A DNA stretch of 64,000 nucleotides from Lachnospiraceae bacterium (GCA_015057405.1 SVEK01000001.1:62001-126000); one strand, 5' to 3'. Counted from the stretch's first letter, positions 38,367 through 46,667 are shown. Notes: generated from the sequence alone by a model not told the origin. Program-made: numbers and translations.

Positions 38367-39155
38367 TTATAATCTTTCCTCACGTTCAATATCAAGGAAA
38401 TACTTATACGTGTCAACAGTCATCTCACCGCAGGCTTCTTCATCACAAGCTATTATTGCACAATTATGCATTTGAAGGGCACTACAAGTCCATTTATGAC
38501 TTACACTTCCCTCAACAACAGCAGCAAGAGCACGTGCTTTGTTATGACCATTAATAAGAACAAGAACCTCTTTTGAATCAGTTACTGTTCCGATTCCAAC
38601 AGAAAGTGCCTTTGAAGGTACCTTTTCAGGATCATTATCAAAAAAACGTGAATTCACTATTCTTGTATCTGTAGTAAGGTCACGAACTCCCGTACGTGAT
38701 GTAAGTGATGTGAACGGCTCATTAAAAGCAAGATGTCCATCTACACCTATTCCACCCATAAACAAATCAATTCCGCCGTAAGAAGCAATCTTTTCTTCAT
38801 AACGGGCACATTCTGCCTCCGGATCATCAGTCATACCATTAAGAATATTAATATTCTCAGCAGGTATCTCAATATGATTAAAGAAATTATCATGCATAAA
38901 ATACCAATAACTTTGATCATGGTCTTTTGGCAGCCCGAGGTATTCATCCATATTAAAAGTCACTACATTTTCAAATGAAACCTCTCCTGCTTTATTCTTC
39001 TTAATAAGTTCCTTATATACACCAATCGGAGAAGAACCTGTCGGAAGTCCAAGAACAAACGGGCGATTCTCTTTATGGCTATTAATCTTTGCTGCAATAT
39101 AATCTGCAGCCCATTTACACATATTATCGTAATTTTCCTGTATTACAACTCTCAT
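38367..39155 (-). CDS. nagB: Glucosamine-6-phosphate deaminase (reversible isomerase)
   Basis: The 262-residue protein is full length for NagB. It has the phosphate loop GLPTGSSPIG, the catalytic FNMDEYLGL (Asp as general base) and GIGVDGHLAFNEP with the ring-opening His. It interconverts glucosamine-6-phosphate and fructose-6-phosphate plus ammonia. It sits 60 bp after glmM in an operon headed by a glmS-type ribozyme, so high glucosamine-6-phosphate should reduce its expression. That is the opposite of what a catabolic NagB needs. Confidence 0.96.
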   Translation of the reverse strand: MRVVIQENYDNMCKWAADYIAAKINSHKENRPFVLGLPTGSSPIGVYKELIKKNKAGEVSFENVVTFNMDEYLGLPKDHDQSYWYFMHDNFFNHIEIPAENINILNGMTDDPEAECARYEEKIASYGGIDLFMGGIGVDGHLAFNEPFTSLTSRTGVRDLTTDTRIVNSRFFDNDPEKVPSKALSVGIGTVTDSKEVLVLINGHNKARALAAVVEGSVSHKWTCSALQMHNCAIIACDEEACGEMTVDTYKYFLDIEREERL

Positions 39156-39215
39156 ATATTCTCTCCTATATCATTAACTATTATCTAATCAACATCAATT
39201 CATTTTATATTTTAC

Positions 39216-40568
39216 TTATAAAGCATTATCAATATGACCCTTTTCTTTAATAACAGCAATAACATCGTTAACGTATTTTTCGCATACTTCATCTGTTCCC
39301 GCTTCAACCATAACACGGATAACCGGTTCAGTACCGCTTTCTCTAACAAGAATTCTTCCGTCATTGCCAAGCTCTTTCGCAACTTTATCAACAGCAGCCT
39401 GAACATCAGGGTCATTCTGCGCCTCCGGCTTACTTTTAACACGTACATTTTTAAGGACCTGCGGATAAAATATTACCGGTGCAGCAAGTTCACTAAGTGT
39501 TTTACCTTTAGCAATCATAACTTCCATCATTTTAAGACTTGTAAGGATTCCGTCACCGGTAGTAGCATACTTAGTAAATATAATATGCCCGCTCTGCTCA
39601 CCACCAATTCGATGTCCGTTCTGAATCATATTTTCATAAACGTACTTATCACCCACATTGGTCTTCTCATACTCTATTCCAATGTTATCCAAAGCCTTGT
39701 AAAGACCGAAATTACTCATAATGGTTGTTACAACCTTGTTATTAAGTAGCTTACCGCGTTCCTTCATGTAACGACCATAAATATATATTATATGATCACC
39801 GGTAATAACATTACCTTTTTCATCTACACAAAGACAACGGTCAGCATCTCCATCAAATGCGAAACCTACGTCAAGTCCATTGTCAAGAACAAACTTTTGA
39901 AGGTATTCAATATGAGTGCTTCCGCAATCAGTATTAATATTATATCCGTCCGGCTGAGCGTTAATAACATAAGTTTTTGCACCTAACGCATCAAATACAC
40001 TTTTTGCAGTAGTCCATGCCGCTCCATTGGCAGCATCAATACCTACCTTCATACCCTTAAAGCTGTATGTGCAAAGTGAAATAAGATATCCCATATATCG
40101 ATTGCGTCCTGCAACATAATCAACAGTGCAGCCAACATCCCTTGTAGCTACAGGAATATCCAATTTGCCATCGATATAATCTTCTATCTTAAGAATTGTC
40201 TCCTCATCCATTTTCTCGCCATTGACATTAAGAAGTTTAATACCATTATCGTAAAATGGATTATGAGATGCACTAATCATAATACCGCAGTCAAAATCAT
40301 CTACTTTGGTAATATATGCAACTGAAGGAGTTGTTGTAACATGCATAAGATATGCATCAGCACCTGAGGCCATCAAACCGGTACAAAGTGCATATTCAAA
40401 CATATATGAAGAACGTCTCGTGTCCTTACCAATTACAACTTTAGCTTTTTTATTAATTCTTTCACCGTAATACCATCCGATAAAACGACCAATCTTAATG
40501 GCATGTTCGTAAGTCAGAACTTTATTTGCCTCACCACGAAATCCGTCTGTTCCAAAATATTTTCCCAT
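39216..40568 (-). CDS. glmM: Phosphoglucosamine mutase
   Basis: The 450-residue protein has the GlmM features: N-terminal GKYFGTDGFRGEA, the phosphoserine loop MISASHNPFYDNG (Ser101), the metal loop FDGDADRCL and the phosphate-binding RESGTEPVIRVM. It converts glucosamine-6-phosphate to glucosamine-1-phosphate on the way to UDP-GlcNAc. Its start is 8 bp after the acyltransferase gene, so the two are co-transcribed behind the ribozyme. Confidence 0.96.
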   Translation of the reverse strand: MGKYFGTDGFRGEANKVLTYEHAIKIGRFIGWYYGERINKKAKVVIGKDTRRSSYMFEYALCTGLMASGADAYLMHVTTTPSVAYITKVDDFDCGIMISASHNPFYDNGIKLLNVNGEKMDEETILKIEDYIDGKLDIPVATRDVGCTVDYVAGRNRYMGYLISLCTYSFKGMKVGIDAANGAAWTTAKSVFDALGAKTYVINAQPDGYNINTDCGSTHIEYLQKFVLDNGLDVGFAFDGDADRCLCVDEKGNVITGDHIIYIYGRYMKERGKLLNNKVVTTIMSNFGLYKALDNIGIEYEKTNVGDKYVYENMIQNGHRIGGEQSGHIIFTKYATTGDGILTSLKMMEVMIAKGKTLSELAAPVIFYPQVLKNVRVKSKPEAQNDPDVQAAVDKVAKELGNDGRILVRESGTEPVIRVMVEAGTDEVCEKYVNDVIAVIKEKGHIDNAL

Positions 40569-40576
40569 AATAATTA

Positions 40577-41239
40577 TTAATCCTCTCTCTTATTAATTAT
40601 TGTTCCGTCATTCTTGTGAATGCTATTCTCCGGAAGAACTCCTCTTACACAACTTGTAGGGTAAATATTACAATGTCTTCCGATAACCGAACCCGGATTA
40701 AGCACTGAATTACATCCGACCTCAACATAATCACCAAGCATTGCTCCAAATTTCTTAATACCTGTTTCAATCTGTTCATCACCGTTATGGACGATAACAA
40801 GTTTTTTATCCGACTTAACATTAGAAGTAATTGAACCGGCTCCCATATGCGAATAATAACCAAGAATGGAATCGCCCACATAATTGTAGTGAGGGGTCTG
40901 AACATTATCAAACAAAATAACATTTTTTAGTTCCACAGAATTACCAACAACACAATTTGCACCTACTAAAGCAGAACCACGAATAAAGGCACAATGACGA
41001 ACCTCTGTTTCAGGACCTATAATACAAGGAGCCCCAAGATATGCTGACGAAAATACAGTAGCAGTCTTATGAACCCAAACATTTTCTGAAACTTCTACAT
41101 AATCGTCTCCAAGCTTCTTTCCTAAAGATATTATCATATCTTTAATTCCCTTTAGCGCTTCCCATGGATAGGTAAACTGCATAAGATAATCTTTTGCAAT
41201 TGTATGGTCTAAACTATATAAATCTTTAATTGTATACAT
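40577..41239 (-). CDS. GlmU-like left-handed beta-helix acyltransferase without a uridylyltransferase domain
   Basis: From ATG 41239 (GGAGG 9 nt upstream; longer frames run back toward the ribozyme) the protein has 220 residues. A short N-terminal helical region (YSLDHTIAKDYLMQFTYPWEAL) is followed by hexapeptide repeats forming a beta-helix (SAYLGAPCIIGPETEVRHCAFI, VGANCVVGNSVELKNVILF with short interruptions), close to the GlmU acetyltransferase half. The pyrophosphorylase half is absent. With glmM next, it probably acetylates glucosamine-1-phosphate, leaving uridylylation to another enzyme; a standalone sugar O- or N-acyltransferase is possible. Confidence 0.82.
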   Translation of the reverse strand: MYTIKDLYSLDHTIAKDYLMQFTYPWEALKGIKDMIISLGKKLGDDYVEVSENVWVHKTATVFSSAYLGAPCIIGPETEVRHCAFIRGSALVGANCVVGNSVELKNVILFDNVQTPHYNYVGDSILGYYSHMGAGSITSNVKSDKKLVIVHNGDEQIETGIKKFGAMLGDYVEVGCNSVLNPGSVIGRHCNIYPTSCVRGVLPENSIHKNDGTIINKRED

Positions 41240-41334
41240 TATACAAATCCTCCGATTGAAAACGTATATTTGTCTGAAATAACCTGTATTTCCGGGCATA
41301 ATTTACACCCCAAACAAACATCACGTCTTATATT

Positions 41335-41471
41335 GAGGTGAAAGGACATACTTTGTTACAGTATTGATTCTGCTTTTTAATATCTTCCCTAACGATTCAC
41401 CACTCCGTGACAGCATCCGCCGAATATTTCGATAACTGCCAACCTCGTCAACCAATTACGGTCCCGGCGCT
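41335..41471 (-). ncRNA. glmS-type self-cleaving ribozyme (glucosamine-6-phosphate-dependent)
   Basis: Reading the minus strand from 41471, the core elements appear in order: AGCGCCGGGACC, a very short P1 (ACC/GGT, loop GTAATT), GACGAGG, the P2 arms TGGCA and TGTCA, TTATCGA, TCGGCGG, then CGTTAGGG. These match the glmS ribozyme core I recall from the Thermoanaerobacter sequence (AGCGCC, GACGAGG, TTTATCGA, TCGGCGG, CCGTTAGAGG). GGTGAA (about 41396-41401) can pair with TTCACC (about 41337-41342) as the P3.1 pseudoknot, and TACT/AGTA supports P4.1. Cleavage would fall between A41471 and G41470. It lies 95 nt before the acyltransferase start, leading acyltransferase-glmM-nagB and not glmS. Confidence 0.93.
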
Positions 41472-41477
41472 AATCAT
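41448..41477 (-). CDS. Possible 9-codon upstream ORF overlapping the ribozyme core
   Basis: GGAGGAG (about 41491-41485) stands 7 nt before ATG 41477, which opens the reading frame MISAGTVIG and then TGA. Codon 3 spans the ribozyme cleavage site and the rest lies in P1. The ribosome binding site is stronger than chance would often give, but the peptide is tiny and conservation is unknown. Ribosomes here would compete with ribozyme folding. Coding status is speculative. Confidence 0.3.
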   Translation of the reverse strand: MISAGTVIG

Positions 41478-41540
41478 TATTCTGCTCCTCCATGCAAAAT
41501 AACAACTTATTATTAGTATTATTATAAAACTAACTGAAGT

Positions 41541-41569
41541 ATTATACAATAAAATATGTAATGTGTCTA
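41541..41569 (-). promoter_or_regulatory. Sigma-A promoter of the ribozyme-led amino-sugar operon
   Basis: TAGACA (41569-41564) and TATAAT (41546-41541) are 17 nt apart on the minus strand. Transcription would begin near 41534, about 63 nt before the ribozyme cleavage site. Together with the ribozyme this accounts for the 364-bp gap between the XRE gene and the acyltransferase. Confidence 0.75.
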
Positions 41570-41603
41570 TATTTGGTGCCATAAATACTATTACAGACAA
41601 TAT

Positions 41604-41912
41604 TTATTCTACTGAATCAGAAGTAATACTGAGTTCAATATGTTTTCCTAACGCTACAGCATACTTTTCCAGCATAACTAGTGTAGGAATTCTGGTTCCA
41701 TTTTCAAATCTGGCCAAATTCGACGGTAAAATTCCAATCATGTCTGAAAGTTCTTGTCCGGTTATTCCCTGCCTATGGCGTTCTTCAACTAATTCTTTAA
41801 TAATATATGACGAATTGTCATGTACTCTTTTTTGAATTTCTTCCGAATATGCTGCAAGGCGTTTCTTCCTGGCTTCTTTTTCAGCTATATAATCATCTTT
41901 TTCTATTATCAT
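41604..41912 (-). CDS. Small XRE-family helix-turn-helix regulator
   Basis: The 102-residue protein has a basic, helical N-terminus (about 1-30) and an XRE/HTH_3 domain (about 40-95; TGQELSDMIGILPSNLARFENGTRIPTLVMLEKYAVALG). Size and architecture resemble HigA-type antitoxins, but no toxin gene is adjacent, so it may be a solitary repressor. It lies just upstream of the ribozyme operon promoter on the same strand. Confidence 0.82.
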   Translation of the reverse strand: MIIEKDDYIAEKEARKKRLAAYSEEIQKRVHDNSSYIIKELVEERHRQGITGQELSDMIGILPSNLARFENGTRIPTLVMLEKYAVALGKHIELSITSDSVE

Positions 41913-42040
41913 CTTTTTAATCTCTTTTCTATTACAAAATATTTATGGTTAATATCCCTTACAACCAGTAAGGAATTATCCATCTTTTTATATTTAATAT
42001 ATATCTTAACATATGATTCCAAGTGTCACACACAACATTG

Positions 42041-42053
42041 TCATCAATGATTA
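42041..42053 (+). repeat. 13-bp direct repeat, left copy
   Basis: TCATCAATGATTA here is repeated exactly at 43146-43158, the two copies bracketing the nuclease-like gene and its flanks (about 1.1 kb). A related TGTCATCGATGG lies near 43130. Confidence 0.6.
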
Positions 42054-42061
42054 TCAAAAAA

Positions 42062-42967
42062 CTATGTTAATTGCACTCCTAACTGAAACAACATATTTTT
42101 CAATTCTGTTATCTTTGCATCCTTATCCGCAATCTCAGCATCCTTAATCTTAATTACTTCTATCTTTTTCTCAACAGCATTCGCAATTGCTTCATCAATT
42201 TCCGGCTGCATGATTTCCCACATTACTTTGTTGGCCATGTTTTCCTCAACTCCTTTTACATCATAAAATGTCTGTTTGTTTGCTTCCATAACTACACTCA
42301 TTAGTGCTTCTGCATTGTCTTTGTCTTCTTTTTCTTTCAAGGCATACTCCATGTTTAAGAGTTTTTCGGCATGCTCAATGCTAAGTTTTTTGGTTAGGGA
42401 AACCAACCATGGATGTTCTTCAAACGATATCTCATTTAATACTACTATCTGTATATCGAATAGCTCCCTGTTAAGTATATGATATACCCCATCTGTCACA
42501 TGGTCAACAGAAAATTTGTAATTCATTAATGTTTCAAATAATTTTTGAGGTTTTGCTTCTCTAATAAATGATAATGTGATTTCTTCAAACGGTCGTTTAT
42601 CTGACGATGTTTCCCCTGATTTGTATAAATATGTATAGGACAGACCTTTTGAAAACACGTTAATGTTTAGTTCATCACCCACACCTTTATATTCCAGTAG
42701 GTTATGTCCCTTGAAAAATGATGCAATGCTGTTGTTTCTAATGTTCTTCCCTTCAAATTTTATGATTAACAAATCCAGAATTATCGGTTTTCGGTTTAAT
42801 TCATACTCTGATATGAATGTCATGTTCTCTCTGTATTCACTAACGTCTAATGCCATAGCTGCCACAAATGCCGGATGCCACTGTATTCTCTTTTGGTCGG
42901 AGACATTTACCGTGTTACTGCCCTCCTGAATGTTATCTATAGTTTTTTTCGTTGATATATCCTCCAA
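42062..42967 (-). CDS. PD-(D/E)XK nuclease/Rpn-like protein
   Basis: The 301-residue reading frame resembles proteins common in Lachnospiraceae that I associate with the Rpn/YhgA-like PD-(D/E)XK group: RIQWHPAFVAAMALDV, ILDLLIIKFEGKN with the catalytic Asp, and LLEYKG as the E-x-K element. A C-terminal coiled coil (about 255-290) ends the protein. The first permitted start is TTG 42967, but no ribosome binding site precedes it. GGAGG instead overlaps that codon and points to an in-frame ACG at 42952, residue 6. Function is uncertain; Rpn proteins are recombination-promoting nucleases. Confidence 0.75.
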   Translation of the reverse strand: MEDISTKKTIDNIQEGSNTVNVSDQKRIQWHPAFVAAMALDVSEYRENMTFISEYELNRKPIILDLLIIKFEGKNIRNNSIASFFKGHNLLEYKGVGDELNINVFSKGLSYTYLYKSGETSSDKRPFEEITLSFIREAKPQKLFETLMNYKFSVDHVTDGVYHILNRELFDIQIVVLNEISFEEHPWLVSLTKKLSIEHAEKLLNMEYALKEKEDKDNAEALMSVVMEANKQTFYDVKGVEENMANKVMWEIMQPEIDEAIANAVEKKIEVIKIKDAEIADKDAKITELKNMLFQLGVQLT

Positions 42968-43145
42968 TTTTTTTCAAAAGTATAGCAACATTGACGGCAA
43001 ATGTCTATTGACATATCATACAAATATGTAATACTTTTTTGTGGCAATTATCTGAGAGAATAAGAATGCTTATTATACATTTTCAACAAATAATCAGACT
43101 AGTTTTATAATAAAATGCACAAAATTATTGTCATCGATGGCATTA

Positions 43146-43158
43146 TCATCAATGATTA
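43146..43158 (+). repeat. 13-bp direct repeat, right copy
   Basis: This is an exact match to 42041-42053 (TCATCAATGATTA). It lies just downstream, on the minus strand, of the capsule-operon terminator. Confidence 0.6.
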
Positions 43159-43167
43159 CTATATAAT

Positions 43168-43190
43168 AAAGACTCTTAAACAGAGTCTTT
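43168..43190 (-). terminator. Terminator of the capsule operon
   Basis: AAAGACTC (43168-43175) and GAGTCTTT (43183-43190) form a perfect 8-bp stem with a 7-nt loop, 3 bp after the last capsule gene. The minus-strand sequence after the stem is AT-rich (ATTATATAG) with few uninterrupted Ts. Confidence 0.75.
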
Positions 43191-43193
43191 ACT

Positions 43194-44390
43194 TCATACT
43201 TCTTCAAAAAAAGTATCCGGTCTTTCCGACTCAAAAATTTCATTACAAATCATAACTGTCACAAGATTTTCTGTCTTGGAAAGGTTAATAATATTATGAG
43301 TCCATCCCGGAATCATATATATAGCTTCCATTTTATCTCCCGAAACTTCGAATTCAATAAATTCTCCGGTATTAATGTTTCGCTCCTGAATTAAACCATG
43401 ACCTGCAACAACAATAAAAATCTCCCACTTGGAATTATGCCAATGCTGGCCTTTGGTAATACCAGGTTTGCTTATATTAATGCTTACTTGCCCACAATCC
43501 AATGTGTGAATAAGCTCAGTAAAACTGCCTCTTTCATCTTCATTCATTTTCATTGAATACTTAAATTTATCTGTAGGCAAATATGTTAAATATAAAGAAA
43601 ACAACTTTTTTTCAAACGAACCGTTAGGCATCTTTGGCATCATTAGTGAAATAGGTTGCGCTTTAAATTGTTGCAACAAATCTACTATCTCACCAAGCGT
43701 AACTTTATAAGTTTCAGGAATATAGCAATATTTGCCACCTTCAGTAAGAACAGCCTCAACACCTTCATATTCACAATGAAGTTCTTTTCCCTCAAGAAGA
43801 TCAAGCATTCCCTCCACGAGGTCATCAATATACAACACCTCAAGTTCAGTATTTCTATCGTTCACAACGTATTCTTCATCATTTGCTACTGCCCAGCAAA
43901 ATGTAGATATTGCAGAATTATATTTTGGTTTGGAGTGTCCCATCAAATTAACAAATCGATACACGGCAACTTTAGCACCGGTTTCCTCGCCATATTGAAA
44001 AAACAATTCCTCGCCAGCCTTTTTGCTTTTCCCGTATTCACTATCACCAAATCTTCCTGCTAACGTGGCCTGAACCGAAGAAGAAAGCATAACAGTAGCT
44101 TTATTATTGTATCGTTTTAAAGTGTCAAGAAGCAAAGAAGCAAAACCAAAATTCCCCTTCATAAAATCATCAGAATTTTCAGGCCTGTTAACACCCGCAA
44201 GGTTAAAAACAAAATCTGCATTCTTACAGTACTCTTCTAATTGTTCTTGCGTCGAATCAACGTCATACTGGTATATTCTGTCAATTTTAATATCAGGTCT
44301 TGTACAATTCTTATTATCTTTTATATTTTTCAGATTATTGACAAGGGCGGTTCCTACCATTCCCTTGGCACCTGTTACTAAAATATTCAT
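43194..44390 (-). CDS. capF: CapF-like bifunctional reductase/epimerase of UDP-N-acetyl-L-fucosamine synthesis
   Basis: The 398-residue protein (ATG 44390) has an N-terminal SDR domain starting MNILVTGAKGMVG, with SSSVQATLAGRFGDSEYGKSKK supplying the Ser/Tyr/Lys site. A C-terminal cupin (about 280-398; GQHWHNSKWEIFIVVAGHG, YMIPGWTHNIINL) has the expected metal-binding His residues. This two-domain architecture is specific for CapF, which epimerises and reduces the CapE product. CapG and CapE homologues are the next two genes upstream. Last gene of the operon. Confidence 0.93.
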   Translation of the reverse strand: MNILVTGAKGMVGTALVNNLKNIKDNKNCTRPDIKIDRIYQYDVDSTQEQLEEYCKNADFVFNLAGVNRPENSDDFMKGNFGFASLLLDTLKRYNNKATVMLSSSVQATLAGRFGDSEYGKSKKAGEELFFQYGEETGAKVAVYRFVNLMGHSKPKYNSAISTFCWAVANDEEYVVNDRNTELEVLYIDDLVEGMLDLLEGKELHCEYEGVEAVLTEGGKYCYIPETYKVTLGEIVDLLQQFKAQPISLMMPKMPNGSFEKKLFSLYLTYLPTDKFKYSMKMNEDERGSFTELIHTLDCGQVSINISKPGITKGQHWHNSKWEIFIVVAGHGLIQERNINTGEFIEFEVSGDKMEAIYMIPGWTHNIINLSKTENLVTVMICNEIFESERPDTFFEEV

Positions 44391-44426
44391 CCTATAAGTC
44401 CCCACTTCGTGATTATTGCGTAAATA

Positions 44427-45599
44427 CTACTTTTGTTCTTTTCTCCATACCATTTTATTAACAACATTAACATATCCCTGAATAATTCTTACAACCTTCA
44501 TCGATACATTTTCATCAGTATAATCAGGACATGGTTTACCTAAGACACCTTTCTGCTTCATATCTATTGCCATGTCTGTAGCTTGAAGAAGTTCATTAGT
44601 AGATATTCCTGCCAGAATGAAATCTCCTGCTTCTAAAGCCTCCGGTCGCTCTGTAGAAGTACGTATACACACAGCAGCTATCGGATGACCTATAGATAAA
44701 TAAAAACTACTCTCCTCCGGAAGGGTACCGGAATCAGATACTATAGCAAGTGCATTCATCTGAAGTTTATTATAATCATTAAACCCTAAAGGTTCACTTA
44801 CTCTAACCCTTGAATCAAGTTCAAACCCTGTAGTCTCTAATTTTTTTCTACTTCTTGGATGACAAGAATAAAGAATAGGCATGTCATACTTTTCAGCTAA
44901 AGCATTAATAGCGTTGAATAAACTTATAAAATTCTTGTCAGTATCAATGTTTTCTTCTCTGTGAGCACTTAATAAAATATATTTATTTGGTTCTAATCCC
45001 ATCCTCTCAATCACATCACTAGACTGTATTTTTTCAAGATTACCACGTAGAACTTCAGCCATTGGAGAGCCGGTTACATATGTTCTTTCCTTTGGAAGTC
45101 CTGTATCAGCTAAATACTTTCGTGCATATTCACTATAAGCAAGATTAACATCAGAAATAACATCAACTATACGGCGATTAGTTTCTTCCGGAAGGCACTC
45201 ATCTTTACATCTGTTGCCAGCTTCCATATGGAAAATTGGGATATGTAATCTCTTGGCACTTATTGCAGATAAACAACTATTAGTATCCCCTAATACTAAA
45301 AGTGCTTCCGGCTTAATCTCGTCCATAAGCTCGTAAGACCTGGCAATTACATTGCCACAAGTCTGTCCAAGATTATCACCAACCACATTAAGATACACAT
45401 CCGGACCACCAAGATCAAAGTCTGACCAAAATACGTCATTCAGGTTTTTATCATAATTTTGACCTGTATGAGCAACACAGACATCAAAATATTCACGACA
45501 ACATTTAATGGTCGCTGCTAAACGAATAATCTCTGGTCTTGTTCCAACTATAATACATAACTTAATTTTCCCATTCTCTTTCCACTTGAAATTATACAT
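44427..45599 (-). CDS. capG: CapG-like UDP-N-acetylglucosamine 2-epimerase family enzyme
   Basis: The 390-residue protein is of the WecB/UDP-GlcNAc 2-epimerase family: CIIVGTRPEIIRLAATIK, HMEAGNRCKDECLPEETNR, LLSAHREENID and VSDSGTLPEESSF. Its position between CapE- and CapF-like genes identifies it with CapG, which performs the last 2-epimerisation to UDP-N-acetyl-L-fucosamine. A second, more WecB-like enzyme is encoded at 46668-47786. Confidence 0.92.
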   Translation of the reverse strand: MYNFKWKENGKIKLCIIVGTRPEIIRLAATIKCCREYFDVCVAHTGQNYDKNLNDVFWSDFDLGGPDVYLNVVGDNLGQTCGNVIARSYELMDEIKPEALLVLGDTNSCLSAISAKRLHIPIFHMEAGNRCKDECLPEETNRRIVDVISDVNLAYSEYARKYLADTGLPKERTYVTGSPMAEVLRGNLEKIQSSDVIERMGLEPNKYILLSAHREENIDTDKNFISLFNAINALAEKYDMPILYSCHPRSRKKLETTGFELDSRVRVSEPLGFNDYNKLQMNALAIVSDSGTLPEESSFYLSIGHPIAAVCIRTSTERPEALEAGDFILAGISTNELLQATDMAIDMKQKGVLGKPCPDYTDENVSMKVVRIIQGYVNVVNKMVWRKEQK

Positions 45600-45617
45600 A
45601 GTAATTCCTCACCACAT

Positions 45618-46655
45618 TTAATTAAATTCTTTCAATCTTTCCTGAATGTAAACTAAATCAGCTATTTTCTGCTTAGTCTGTTCAACCGTTAATAATTCGG
45701 TATTATTACTGTTAAACTCTGTCAAAGTGTTACGTTCAGCATCACCTTTATTATAGTATTTATCATAATTCAGTCCACGTTTATCACAAGGCACACGATA
45801 ATAGGCTCCCATATCAATGGCATTAGCACATTCCTCATTGGTAAGAAGTGTCTCATACATCTTTTCCCCATGACGAATGCCAATAACTTTAATGGAATCT
45901 TTGTTTCCGTTAAACAATTCGCAAACAGCCTCAGCCTGAGTCTGTATGGTACAAGCAGGTGCTTTTTGAACCAAAATATCACCCGACTCACCATGCTCAA
46001 ATGCAAATAATACGAGGTCAACCGCTTCTTCAAGAGACATAATAAACCTAGTCATAGAACCGTCTGTTATAGTAATAGGATTTCCTGCCTGAATCTGGTC
46101 AATCCATAAAGGAATAACAGAACCACGTGAACACATAACATTACCATAACGAGTACAGCAGATTTTAGTCTTTTTAGTGGTTCTTGATTTTGCGACAATC
46201 ACTTTCTCCATCATAGCTTTGGAAGTACCCATAGCATTAACCGGATATGCCGCCTTATCTGTTGATAGACATACAACGGATTCTACGCCTTCATCTATAG
46301 CTGCTGTCAAAACATTTTCTGTACCAAGAACATTGGTTTTTACGGCTTCGATAGGAAAAAATTCGCATGATGGAACCTGCTTTAGTGCTGCTGCATGAAA
46401 AATATAATCTACATCATGCATAGCATTTTTTACTGACTGAAGGTCACGAACATCGCCAATATAAAAGCTAATCTTGTCTGCAACCTCCGGCATCTTTGCC
46501 TGAAATTCATGACGCATATCATCCTGTTTCTTCTCATCACGAGAGAAAATACGAATCTCTCCGATATCTGTATTAAGGAAACGATTAAGTACTGCATTTC
46601 CAAAAGAACCGGTACCTCCGGTAATCATTAATGTTTTACCCTTAAATAAAGACAT
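45618..46655 (-). CDS. capE: CapE-like UDP-GlcNAc 4,6-dehydratase/5-epimerase
   Basis: The 345-residue SDR protein has the nucleotide-binding TGGTGSFGNAVLNRFL and the active-site region CLSTDKAAYPVNAMGTSKAMMEK, where Met replaces the usual Tyr of YxxxK. I recall that substitution as a feature of CapE-type enzymes. It starts the pathway from UDP-GlcNAc to UDP-N-acetyl-L-fucosamine with CapF and CapG downstream. It lies 12 bp after the WecB-type gene. No membrane segment is present, separating it from CapD/PglF membrane dehydratases. Confidence 0.93.
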   Translation of the reverse strand: MSLFKGKTLMITGGTGSFGNAVLNRFLNTDIGEIRIFSRDEKKQDDMRHEFQAKMPEVADKISFYIGDVRDLQSVKNAMHDVDYIFHAAALKQVPSCEFFPIEAVKTNVLGTENVLTAAIDEGVESVVCLSTDKAAYPVNAMGTSKAMMEKVIVAKSRTTKKTKICCTRYGNVMCSRGSVIPLWIDQIQAGNPITITDGSMTRFIMSLEEAVDLVLFAFEHGESGDILVQKAPACTIQTQAEAVCELFNGNKDSIKVIGIRHGEKMYETLLTNEECANAIDMGAYYRVPCDKRGLNYDKYYNKGDAERNTLTEFNSNNTELLTVEQTKQKIADLVYIQERLKEFN

Positions 46656-46667
46656 ATCTATCTCCTT

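Noticed and set aside
40577-41299. Longer acyltransferase start at 41299
   Set aside because: The extra 20 codons extend toward the ribozyme 3' end and have no ribosome binding site; ATG 41239 has GGAGG at 9 nt.
41604-42967. Toxin-antitoxin pair formed by the XRE regulator and the nuclease-like protein
   Set aside because: The genes are 149 bp apart, the nuclease-like protein is far larger than usual HigB-type toxins, and it has a PD-(D/E)XK fold typical of Rpn proteins found alone.
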